Shown: positions 11,045-21,706 of the stretch, one piece after another
Layout: each line of letters opens with the position of its first letter
Position numbering within the stretch: position 1 is the stretch's first letter
Assembly: GCA_030737875.1 (NCBI GenBank)
Contig: CM060925.1
Location: 485,313,514 to 485,377,513, forward strand
Origin: Allium sativum
Lineage: Eukaryota > Streptophyta > Magnoliopsida > Asparagales > Amaryllidaceae
DNA length: 64,000 nucleotides
Direction: 5' to 3'
Notes under the pieces: model-generated
What the model was told of the DNA's origin: nothing
Seen by the model: only the letters and a program-made list of their open reading frames with translations
The model's database searches: none
Program-made: the position numbers and the translations under genes

Positions 11045-13600
11045 ATGGATGCCATTAAAGAGACTATTTGGAACTCTCAAGAGATGTCAAATCACCAAAT
11101 TACAACTCCTTTGAAGTGTGAGCTTGAGGGATATTTATAGTGGAGTAGTTAGGTGGGAGTAGGTAGGAACATGTAGAAGTAGGGGACCACACCGGAAATC
11201 TTGTACCCTATAGTGCCAGCCACCAGAATCTCGGACCCCGTAGTATGCACGCCCAAAAACTCATACCCCTCCCTAGGGTATGAATTTCGTACCCCATTGG
11301 GTACGAATTTCATATCCTGAGGGGTACGAATATAGGGATGGATACGAGGAGTCAAGATGAATAGGGTATTGGTTTGGCGATATTTAGAGGAGTGGCGTGG
11401 TTCCTGCCGGCATGATCCCTTCTCGGCCCATTTCCTTTACTCCTTGGCGACACTGCAGGCTTTAAATTCACGCTATGCATTGAGTCGAGCGTGCCTTGCG
11501 TACTTTTGGGAATCAGACCGAAAGCCCGGTTAACAGTTATGACATCGGAACCGAAGCTACCCAGGTCTTTAGTATTGACAAAGTCAAAACCAAACATTTT
11601 GTTAACAATACCGAAAACTTAGCTGATATCAAGGAAATTTAAAGCATAGTACCGATGAGGTCAAAATCAAAATACTTCAGTATCAGTGACAACCTAACCG
11701 ATTTCAAAGTTTCAAGCCTAGTTGGTATCGAAGCACAAGAAGATATAGCTTTTATATGCTGTTTCGGTACTAATTAAGCCGAAACTAAAAGGAACCGATA
11801 ACAGTTGATCTTGAGTTCATAGATACTAAAAGGAAAATTTGAACTCATAATAAAAGATAGAATCCTTTATATGTGAATTCTGCATTTTAGACACCTAAGA
11901 ACATATCGGGGGAAAATGATAAATTCTTCATGAATAGAATCACCATTATAGTTTATTCAAGCTTATTTTACCCTGATTGAGTTCGAAACTGAGCTCGGGG
12001 TGTAACAATTTTTGAACTTTAACCTAAGTTGATTTCTAAAACAATTAAAAACTAATACAGGGGCGATCGAAATATATCTCTGGGAAGTTTGTAAACTCTT
12101 TAAAAACGGTGATCTTGTTCGAATATGATATATTGCAGGAGAAGAGAGAAAAGGAGGAAGAAGAGTCTTTATACTGGAAAACGCATCTCATCAAATTCGT
12201 ACAGACGGATACAATCAAATGGTCCAGGTCATTTTTAGAAGGCCAAAGGGCGGGAAAATTATGTACCTTTAAAACAGAATAGAGTGAAAACCGAAGTTTT
12301 GTCTTGGAAAGTTGAAAATACCCCTTCACAAGAGGGGGAAAATGTTGCTACTAGATTTTGATACCTAAACCAAACAAAGGTGAAGGAGTATCAGGATGGA
12401 ACTAACATCAGAGTGGAAACCAAGAAAGCCTACAGTCGATACCGGAGCATCAAAGAAAACCGATATAGTAAGAAAGAAAGGAAAGTCCCGGATCCACACG
12501 CTATCGGTACCAACATGGGGAGCATAATCGTGGTACTGATACAAGGAAGATGAGAGAAAGAAACAGTATTAAGACCGACATACAATAAGCAACCCAAAGT
12601 GGTGTCTATAATGACACTGAAAGCAATCCAACACCAAAAGAAGTAAGAAAGGAAGGCAATCAACTTGACTACAAAACCGAAAGCACGTAGTACGATATCG
12701 AAGCCTAAAGCGATAAAAGGGAAGCATGGCAACAACGTGGAGGCAAACAAGGTGTTATCAGTGCCAACAGGATTGGTATCGATACTGATACCAAAGGAGG
12801 AGTCAAGGTTATGTAGAAAGAAGCATGAAGATAATATACAAAAGCTCTAAAGCAGATCGATACTCGGAAACACCAAGCCATAGTACTACGTACCGAAGGA
12901 GGCTATCCACACCAATATACTTGGTGCTGATACACTGTATTGAAGTGGCATTGAATTCACAAGCAATACAAAGCCGATATCGACACTCATAATACAAAAG
13001 CGGGTCGATACCGATATCGGATAACAACTACAGAAGCCGGAAGTACTCGAAAATGGCTTTCTACGGAATCACAACCAAAGGGGTCCAATTTGTCTATAAA
13101 TAAGACCTTAGGGGTCTCATTTTGGGGGACTTTTCTCATTCTCAAATCTTGTAACCAATTATTATAGAGCAAACCCTAACTTGTAAATCGATTTGGGGAT
13201 TTTACTTATAAATGTACTCATTCAAATGATCAATAAAAGAGTAATTTGACACTTATCTCCAATTCCATTTAGTTCTTTATTGTTTACACATGACAAAGCC
13301 TTCTACAAGAGCACAATTACTGAAATAAACCTATATGCCCTTTTAGCTTCTACTTGTGTCTAGTTCATGAAACTCTTATACCAAGGTAACTGTTGGTCCT
13401 TGAGTCTCATAAGGTGGCACTCACCTCTTTGAAGGAAAAGTAACTAATCCTTGAGCATAAAACCATGATATCTAGGAAACGGTGAATTAACTCAAGTTTG
13501 TGGGAACTGAATAATCCCTAGGTGCCCCTAGATCCATACCCTTGTTCCCTTATTTCGGTGTTGATGAAAAATAACGTTAACACAAGTATGCCAATTTCAT
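11045..13600. repeat. Unclassified repeat-like DNA with LTR-like promoter part
   Basis: No coding region recognised. The stretch 11.6-13.03 kb is rich in variants of ACCGATATCGGTACC scattered irregularly. At 13095-13102 there is TATAAATA, followed by an AATAAA at 13232-13237, a TATA/poly(A) layout typical of an LTR. The + strand around 11990-12005 reads CTCGGGGTGTAACA, which could be a reversed LTR edge. I cannot assign element boundaries or a family. Confidence 0.35.
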
Positions 13601-15495
13601 GTGATGAACGAAACCAACGATGAATGGACTGAACAGAGGAATGCATCCCACCGTGCATATTTGTCGGTTGATAGTCATATAACCTTCTATGGGATTATAG
13701 GCAGTCTTGCTCTGAGCTGGCACCCGAATTTGGACGAATGGAATTATGTGCTTCGCATTTTGCACACAATCTCTTTAACTTTGGTTCATCCATCGAGGTT
13801 GGCAAGGAATCATTTGGCCAGTCCAGAAAGACGGCCTTGGGAAAAGTATTAAAATCTCCTTCGCCATTAGCTTCCTCTTCCCCCAACGATGATTATTCCT
13901 CAAATGACGAAGTTGTTGGTTTCTCATCATGAGGTTTGACTACGAACTGCAAAATCATTGTCTAATTCAGTTACGGAGTTAGAGTTTGTATCGGGATTCC
14001 AGAGGATAGTCTTTCCCTTTCTAGCTTCGAAAGCTCTTGTGGGAAATCTTCCAAACACTGTAGTTGTGCTACCCAATTGTTGGTTAAAGCGATAAACTCG
14101 AACCCCTGTGTATGAACTAGTGTAGTGTGTGTAGTGGAAACCATTCAAATATAACAAGAGAATAAAATGCTGGAAATACGCAACAGATTTCGACTAGATA
14201 GATTCGTTCCTGACCGTCCTACCGAATAGTGATTGTGAATAATTTCATGTCATATTCTTGCAGGATGCAGGGTTCTGTTATTTAGGAAGTCTCAAATTAT
14301 TATTCCATGCAAGGTTGTCGTAGTTGTCAAGCATAGCTGAAGTGTCAAAGTTAAATGTTTAAAGCCGGTTCGGTGAGGTCAGGGTCGACCTTTCCTAGAT
14401 TGATCAACTCTGGGCCGATGTTCTTGGATCGATCAATCTGACTCGCCCTTCCTGTTTCATCATGTATCCTATCGACTAGGGGGATGTCGAGCCGAGCATA
14501 CAAAATTTTCTCAACACTCCAACTCGTCTCCTCTCATCTGCTACCTTCATAGGTCCCCAACCATATTCCATAACTTTCCTTTGCATTCCACCCGATAGTT
14601 TCTCAATCTTGATCCAGTTGCTTCGCCAACACTTCGGCCACTGACACCACCATTGCTCGTCCTCGGCCCTATTGTTGTCTCCAAATCAGAGCCGCCAATA
14701 CCATCGCCTATGGCAGCGACCATGAACTCAACCACTGAAACCCAAATGAAACTTTCGATTCGAATAAAAAAGAATAAAACGAACAAATCCAAACCCACCT
14801 AGCTGATTCAAGTTCGAGGTTGAAGGAGTAAACTATTGTGGATATATGTATTGTTTAGATTTGGAATCAGATCGGGTTAGGGTTCAAAGAAATTTGGGTT
14901 ATCGATTAGAAGTAGTAAAAAGTAAAAGAAATGGAATATTTGTATGGGCCCGATATATAAAGGTGAAAGGGAAGACTTTTCACCTTCCCAGCGATGTGAC
15001 TGATGACTCAGTCCAGACCAACTATGTCGATCTGCAATCTGGTTTGATCATCGAGCGGGAATTAAAAAAAATCTGATAATTTCATGGATTGGTCAATGAC
15101 TCCTCGGGCTGCTCTCATGGGAAAATTGACTTGACTTGCTCAAAAAAGACAACAGCGCTTGGTAACAACATGTATGTGTGCAACGACATGCAGGATCCAA
15201 CGACTTGACAATCTAATAGATGTATTCAACCTCTCGAATCGACGGGGTTTGAGTAATTACCTGTGTCTCTTGGTGACTCCAGTCAATGACTTTGTCTTGG
15301 TAAGTACCGTTGAACACAGTACGAAGCATGTCTAACTATTTATGCAAAAAGGGAGAACCCAATAATCGTGACTACTCGAAAGGACGCGACTACTCATCAT
15401 CATTTTCCTAAAGGCAGATGACATCCTATGGAGATCCAGCTCAACTCATTCAAAGCACATCCCATCTTTAAAGCCACATAATTTGAGGGGCAAAG
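13601..15495. other. Intergenic stretch, no recognised gene
   Basis: Only short open frames of no recognisable family, e.g. 76 codons at 14846-15076. It is probably internal DNA of the decayed element whose 3' LTR starts at 15496, because a polypurine run ATTTGAGGGGCAAAG (15481-15495) directly precedes that LTR. Confidence 0.35.
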
Positions 15496-16136
15496 TGTTG
15501 ACCAACCTTTCGACAAGGCCATCAAGTTCATGAAAATTCATAACCAAAGCACTCAAGATGTGACTCATACACATTCATGCGCAAAGAGATCAAATGAAGC
15601 GACCATGACTAGGTGTCAAGTTCGGCTCGATCAAGTTAGACATAGTGGCAATTCTGGTCGACATGCATCAGGTTCGGTGAAGACGATAGTCACAAATCCG
15701 AATTGGCTATACTCTGGCTCGACTATGCCGACCTGGGCATGGGACGAGCCGGATTATAGTTGTCTGTTGACTAGCTCTACTGCATCATGACCAAACTCAT
15801 GATCTCTACCACCTTCAGATCGACTTCTATGTGTCTATACCGAACCGAAATCGTACATCTTCTATAAATAGCCCCCAGAGCTACAGAAAATGGACTTTTG
15901 GCTTCTTTTACGTACTTTACTGTTTGTAAACACATTGTACTCGAGATTTCATAATCTTCAAGCAATGTAATATCTATTTTTTGTAATAGTTAAGAGAAAT
16001 TATAATGCGGATCGTAGGCAATCCATAGTTGAATCAATTGCTTGTATGTGCTCTTTTCTCGTTTTCATTTACTTTTCTTCACTTTTAATCTCTTCATTAT
16101 AACCATTGTGTGTTTGTGTCATTTTTGGTGTAAACA
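15496..16136 (+). repeat. Short 3' LTR of a non-chromoviral LTR element
   Basis: TGTTGACC.. to ..GTGTAAACA, about 641 bp, with TATAAATA at 15863-15870 and a purine-rich tract GAGGGGCAAAG just upstream. The layout resembles Tat/Athila-type 3' LTRs. No second LTR is seen in the window, so the borders rest on the TG..CA ends and the PPT only. Confidence 0.5.
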
Positions 16137-16682
16137 GATGTTATGCCAAATTTTGGTGTTAACGGTTAACTTGAGCTAGAATGCTCCTTTTGCGTGGCAG
16201 TACACATTTATTCTTTTAAAAAACACCATTTTTTTTATCATTATTCCCACCTCACTATTTTTTTTTCAAAACTGGCTAAGTTACTCCCTTATTTTCTTAC
16301 ACTGTTATGACTCTTGCCTTTTTCTGTTCTTTCTATTTCCTTCTCTTTAAGTGTTACTGCTTGCTGTAAACACGAATTACTTTGATAATGATAAAAAAAA
16401 CAATTTTTTGAAAGAAGATAATGATTTAGAAATTAAAGTGAAAATGAAATTTATGTATTTCGAAAATTCTTGCTACTGCTCTGAATGTGATAGTAGGTTT
16501 TTCTAAGATATTTTCTAGGTTCTTTCTCCATAAAAGGGAAAAAAAAGAAGAAAAAAAAAAGAAAGAGAAAACCTATAATTTATCAAATGTAGGTAGAACT
16601 TGCATTGTTTGTTAACCCGTTGGTAACGTATTTAGATTGCTATTGAACCTAGCATAGTGTAATATATTATGTAATTATTTTT
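16137..16682. other. Intergenic, AT-rich
   Basis: A/T-rich DNA with poly-A and poly-T runs; nothing recognised. Confidence 0.4.
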
Positions 16683-17228
16683 GTGTGGTGCTAAGGGCAC
16701 CTCAATATGTTCTTCCTAATATCGCAATTAAAAAAAATAAAACTCATTAAATTTTGTATGCTTTCTAATACCACATTACTTCTCCATTTTAATTTCTCAC
16801 CTAATCATTATTTGTCGAACTAATCACATACTAAGCTAATCTAAATACCATAATATCTCTTAATCGTTGTCTTCTTCGCATCTCTCGCGGGAAAATTCAA
16901 ATTCGTACGGTAATATTTCAATTGTTTGTTGATCTAAAAACCCTAATATCTCACTTTCTCTTCTAGTTTGCTTAATTCAAACCTTATTCACGGCTTTTGT
17001 ATGTTGCAGCGTCGAATTTATTGATCTGTTATAGATCTAGGGTTTAGCACGTTGATCGGTTTTACAAATGAGAACAAACGAATATCGAGCGAAATAGAAA
17101 TAAGGTAAAAAAGTGTGGTAGCCCCTATTTTTTAAGTGTGGTATTAAAAAGAGTGTAATACTAATTTTTATGGTATTTTTTAGTAGCGGTATTACTAAGA
17201 ACATATTGGGGTGACCTTAGCACCATAC
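16683..17228. mobile_element. Non-autonomous TIR transposon (MITE), 546 bp
   Basis: Ends are inverted repeats of about 50 bp at roughly 80% identity: GTGTGGTGCTAAGGGCACC at the left, and the right end reverse-complemented begins GTATGGTGCTAAGGTCACC; both continue with CAATATGTTCTT. Flanking TTATTTTT (16675-16682 and 17229-17236) is an 8-bp direct repeat, which would fit hAT, but its low complexity makes this weak. The interior has no transposase. It lies in the 5' flank of the mTERF gene. Confidence 0.6.
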
Positions 17229-17837
17229 TTATTTTTTATCTACGCTCAGCCTGCATCTCTTTTGATTTAGATTTTTATATTGAAATTAAGTATCGAACCA
17301 AGAAGATGGAAGAAAGAGAAGGAAGAAAGTTGTTTTTTACATCGTGAGGGTGGTTTTGAAACGTAGTGCGGGTGTAAATTGAAAAAAAAAAAAAGAAGTA
17401 TTTCTTTGATTTTCACGGGACAAATATTGGTGCCCATATGCAAATTGATAATTATAGAGAGCCCGAAACACTATGCGTCATTTGTCCGAAATCAAAACAT
17501 GCGGTTACTGGTTGAGTTATGATGAACAATCGTAGATTACCCGTGAATTTCGCTGAATCGAACAAATTCGTGGCCCGTTAATCTCGGGCTCCATAGCAAA
17601 ACCCTATGCAAATATTCATTACCTAATTAATGCATTATGTCCACATGCAAATATTAACGCATTATGCCAGCTTTTGTTTCCGTGTAAAATTTGCTTGGGT
17701 ACTCGGCAAGTCCACAGTAAACATTTTTTCGTCGTCAATCAGACATTTTCCACCAACGCTGACCCTGCCTTCACCGTCTTCCTAGTCGTTGATGATCAAC
17801 TTTAGTCATTACTACCTCTTTTGCTGCTCTAGACCTG
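17229..17837. other. 5' flank of the mTERF gene
   Basis: No coding region and no convincing TATA box. It probably contains the promoter and 5' UTR; a poly-A run lies near 17382-17394. Confidence 0.4.
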
Positions 17838-19052
17838 ATGATCGACGGCCATACTTCTCTAGCCTCCGTCCTTTCTACATCGGTAAACTGCCATATTTGC
17901 ACTGAAGTTGTTTGTTTAAATTATCAGTCCAGAAACTCAAAAATGATCCGTGGTCTTTTGAATTCTTCCTTCAATAACAGCTTCACGAAATCATACTGTA
18001 CAACTTCAGCAGATCCATCATCATCTCTGACCCTTCATTTCCTAAAAAATTCATGTGGCCTTTCGCAGGAAACCGCGCTCCCCATTTGCAAACAAATCCA
18101 CTTTAAAAGAACAAAAACACCTCATGCTGTGCTTTCTCTTCTCAAGTCATACAACTTTTCAAAATCCCACATTGTCAAAATAGTAACTTGTCACCCCAAA
18201 CTCCTCCTTCGCAACCCCGAGAAAATCATAAAGCCCAAACTCCAGTTTCTTGACAAAATCGGGCTTTCCAATCGTTCACTGATTCAACTCATCACTTGTG
18301 TTCCCACACTGCTTAGTTCTAACTTAGAGAACAAGCTCCTCAAAAACTACAATATTTTAAAAGATATTCTAGGTACAAATGAATATGTGCTGTGCTCGAT
18401 AAGAAGCTTCCCTGCATTGCTCGTGTCTGATCTAGACAAGACATTGCTGCCGAAGATAAAGATTCTTGAAGAGAACGGCGTGTCTACTGATGTTGTAAAT
18501 AAGTTATTGACTATGCGTTCCAAGTCATTAATGTCTAATAGGTTTGATGAACTATTTGAACTTGTCAAAAGGGCAAGGATTAGTCCTAAGAGTCCTATGT
18601 ATGCACATGCATTTGGTGTGCTTGGTAGAATGACAGCCGGAAAATGGGAGATGAAAGTCGAGAATTTTAGAAGATTAGGGTGGACCGAAGAAGAAGTCAT
18701 GGCTGCATTTATAAATAATCCTTATTGCATGAGTGCTTCCGAAGACAAGGTAGCGAAAAATGTTGAGTTCTACAAAGAGAAATTTGGTTGGGATTCAAGT
18801 TACCTATCGAGGAATTCGAATATACTTACGTTTAGCTTTGAGAAAAGAATTTTGACGCGGTACCGGATATTGAAAATGTTGAGTAGTAAAGGATTGGTTA
18901 GTGCTAAATTTGGAGCAAAGCAGTTAAGGTTAGGAGAAAGAGAGTTCTTGATCAAATATGTGATGAAACATCACAAGGAAGTTCCAGCACTGATTGATAA
19001 TGAGACTAGCTGTAGACTGAAAGAATTTGGCTTGTTGATAGATAATATGTAG
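17838..19052 (+). CDS. mTERF-family organellar protein, single exon
   Basis: A 404-codon uninterrupted frame. From about residue 70 it is a chain of ~30-residue helical mTERF repeats, recognisable by HPKLLLRNPEKIIKPKLQF, then VPTLLSSNLENKLL and FPALLVSDLDKTLLPKI. Later repeats follow (NFRRLGWTEEEVMAAF, NNPYCMSASEDKV), up to a conserved C-terminal part with RYRILKMLSSKGL. Plant mTERF proteins bind nucleic acid in mitochondria or chloroplasts and affect organellar transcript termination, splicing or stability; the specific target cannot be told. The second Met (codon 36, base 17943) opens a Ser/Asn-rich, acid-poor stretch (MIRGLLNSSFNNSFTKSYC) that looks like a mitochondrial transit peptide, so translation probably starts there and gives 369 residues. 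The gene has no introns, as is common in this family, and is the only intact host gene in the window. Confidence 0.92.
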   Translation: MIDGHTSLASVLSTSVNCHICTEVVCLNYQSRNSKMIRGLLNSSFNNSFTKSYCTTSADPSSSLTLHFLKNSCGLSQETALPICKQIHFKRTKTPHAVLSLLKSYNFSKSHIVKIVTCHPKLLLRNPEKIIKPKLQFLDKIGLSNRSLIQLITCVPTLLSSNLENKLLKNYNILKDILGTNEYVLCSIRSFPALLVSDLDKTLLPKIKILEENGVSTDVVNKLLTMRSKSLMSNRFDELFELVKRARISPKSPMYAHAFGVLGRMTAGKWEMKVENFRRLGWTEEEVMAAFINNPYCMSASEDKVAKNVEFYKEKFGWDSSYLSRNSNILTFSFEKRILTRYRILKMLSSKGLVSAKFGAKQLRLGEREFLIKYVMKHHKEVPALIDNETSCRLKEFGLLIDNM

Positions 19053-19818
19053 TGTATGAAGTTTCTTGTAATGTTGGAAGAAGATAGTTGTTTGATGCCA
19101 TCTGTTTTTCACTATGGGAATGTCTACTGACCTTTTCCACACTGGATGTACGAAGGTATTTCTCAGCTAATTTTCAAAGATTTGATAGAATCTCAAATTG
19201 ACATTGTTGTTATTTATTTATGCTATAGGAACTCTTTTATTATTTGGGTTATGAACACCTCTGCCATGTTTAACATGGGTACAGAACAAATGTGCAAAAG
19301 CACATCTTGTGATCTGTAGATCATTGGTGAGTAGACCATTAGTGTGGATTATGTGAACAATGTCAGGCTAAGCATTTTACGTTGTTCAAGTTCAAAAAAG
19401 CATTTTACCTTGTTTATTTCCATGTAGTAGAAGATGTTGCTACTTACTGTCTTCAGTAAATTTGTGTATCGAAGTTCTCCCTTCCACCCATACCCCCCCC
19501 CCCCCGGGTCTCGAAGCATCTTTAACCAGAATCATCGTACAAAATTGTATCTACATGGGGCATGAATCACTGACTCTATAATCATATTTTTCCTAGTGTA
19601 AGCTTTATTTGTTGGTGGATTCGATTGGGGAGCTATATTACATGAAGGGCGTTCATATTGGTTTGTATAATGTTGGTGTTCAGATGATTATTTTTTAACC
19701 ATGGATTGATGCATATGTATACACGCCCGGGAACACATGTGTATGAATTCAACGGGGGTCTTGAAGTGTACACTTGCTTTGTTTTGGTTATTGAGTTAGT
19801 TTTCTTTGACAAATTGTT
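19053..19818. other. 3' flank of the mTERF gene
   Basis: 3' UTR and intergenic DNA. A run of 12 C lies near 19494-19505. Nothing else recognised. Confidence 0.4.
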
Positions 19819-20060
19819 TGTAACAACCCGTCTTTTATTGTGCCTCAAATGTATGTTGATTAACGCATATTTGAAATACCGTTAAAAAAATAGACCATCA
19901 AAAAAAATCAAACTCAATAAAACTCCAGATTTGAACATGATTATTTTGCAATTCACAGCGGAAAATAATGATATATAATACGACAAGTATGTATGAAGTC
20001 ACACGAAGGGATAAACAATGCACACCGGCGCAACTGATAATATACATGAATAAGGAGGCA
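19819..20060 (-). repeat. Reversed LTR-end fragment, probably of element D
   Basis: The + strand starts TGTAACAACCCGTC. Read in reverse it has AATAAAAG shortly before ..GGGTTGTTACA, and CAGCGG (TTCCGCTG in LTR sense) further in, both found near the 3' end of other LTRs here. It lies on the C-terminal side of D's reversed pol, where D's 3' LTR is expected. No second copy is in the window. Confidence 0.45.
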
Positions 20061-20069
20061 ATATACTTT

Positions 20070-20504
20070 GGCTATTTCTATTCACACCCCTTCTTCCTTT
20101 CACACCCCACCCGATGTTAAAAAATGTTGGCATCCCACTTTTTCCTTTTCACCCTCCGTTTTTTATTCGAAAATACCCTAATTTATTTTAAATCATGTTC
20201 AATTGTAACGGGGTTTATTCACGAACCACGTTTGAAACGAACTAGGTTATCATATAAACCTAGCTTGACATGAACTAGGTTATTGTATAAACCTCACTCA
20301 GCTCGAACTAGGTTATTACATGGACCTAGCTTGGAGCGAGCGAGGTTCTTACAGGAACATCGCTTCGTTAGTGTTAACTACGTGAGTGTTCACTTATTAA
20401 CATAATCTGTTGTGTTAGAAGAAAGGGATAATTTTGAAAATTGAAAAAATTGAAAAAATAGTGGGTTGTGAAAGGAAGAAAACGGGGTGAAAATAGAATT
20501 AGCC
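20070..20504. mobile_element. Mutator-like MITE, 435 bp, with perfect 9-bp TSD
   Basis: Flanked by ATATACTTT on both sides (20061-20069, 20505-20513). The ends are inverted repeats: GGCTATTTCTATTCACACC at the left, GGCTAATTCTATTTTCACC from the right on the other strand, continuing into CTTCCTTTCACA in both. A 9-bp TSD is the Mutator hallmark. The interior has about four ~41-bp units built on AACTAGGTT..AACCTAG, each a small inverted repeat. No coding capacity. Confidence 0.8.
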
Positions 20505-20513
20505 ATATACTTT

Positions 20514-21706
20514 ATAAAACTAATAGATTTTACATTTGTCTACATTAGCTCCTTACATTTGGAAATGGTTCTACATATCCGGATACCAACTTCCCCTTCC
20601 TTCCAAATCGAACCAAATTCCTCAAATGATAAATATTCATAAATATTATATCTTCAATACAGAATTATAAATCTCTTCTTCATTTACCGGCATAACTCAT
20701 TTGCCTATCCTGAATAGTCTTCATTCCTTAACGAATAATCTTGAAATTCTCATACGACTCTTTAATCATAACTGGCTTAAGCAACAATCATTCACCTACC
20801 TTCACGAACGCGAAGGTGCATTAGTAGGTCATCTATATAGTGCTTCATACGGAGTCGTACAATACTTAACTGATACTTATTGCTGCATGCAAACTCTACC
20901 AAGTGTAAATGATCAATCCAAGACCCTTTAAATTCTATGGTGTAGACTTGTGAAAGATCCTCTAATATACTACTCACTCTCTCAGTGTACCCTTCCATTT
21001 ATAAGTGCTATTTAAGGCTTAAATATAACTCACTTCCCAATATTTATTGCAAGTTCTTCCAAAATCCGTCGGTCAATGAGTCTATATCGTTCACAATATT
21101 CTTTGGCATACAATTTAATCGTACAGTCCATTTAATATATAGCTTGACTAACTTGAATGTCGTCTTATTCAACTCGACAGTTATAAATTTTGCGATCTTT
21201 ATACTTTTATATTATGCTGTAGTTCTTAGTAACCCATCTATAAAATTTATAGACACTTGCTCTCTTTTCCACTTAGGAATGCCTAGTGGTTAAGCCACTA
21301 GGCTTCTTCTTCTCCCCATCTTTCACAACCAATAGTTCATACACTTGAGATGAATTTCTCAATTTCCAGTAGAATATCCCATCTCAAATTTTTGAAAATA
21401 TTATTATTGCCAGGACGAATAATTAATCTGAAATGATAACACTTTCTTAGAACTTCATCTTGCAACCCATCAATATCATGAACAAACAACCTTTCATTCT
21501 TACGAAGCCAACCATCTTGGTAAGTTTCGTACCGCTTCATGTCTTCAAATCCTAATCCCACCTCTATCCTTGCTATGATCCCAATTAGCCTATCATCTCA
21601 ATCTAATTAGTATCAATCCTTTCTATAAGAGTAGGTCTGATTGACAAACTTGTTAATATTTCAAGCTTGAGCTCAAAATGTAGCCTGAAATCAAGTCCAA
21701 CAATAT
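20514..21706 (-). pseudogene. Element D pol fragment: integrase part, decayed
   Basis: Read in reverse this shows broken pieces of a chromoviral pol. They include the integrase zinc-binding area (GWLRKNERLFVHDIDGLQDE, 21337-21561), the end of the catalytic core (RVSSILEDLSQVYTIEFKGS then HLHLVEFACSNKYQLSI, 20792-20998), and the stretch after the core near 20540-20690. Stops and frame changes are frequent, so D is old. The frame resumes at 30251 after element E. Confidence 0.8.

Noticed and set aside
12430..13172. Overlapping short frames in the ACCGATATCGG-rich region
   Set aside because: No similarity to any family I recognise; the repeat composition explains the open frames.
19494..19505. 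Run of C near 19.5 kb
   Set aside because: Simple homopolymer without further context; possible sequencing-length error only.
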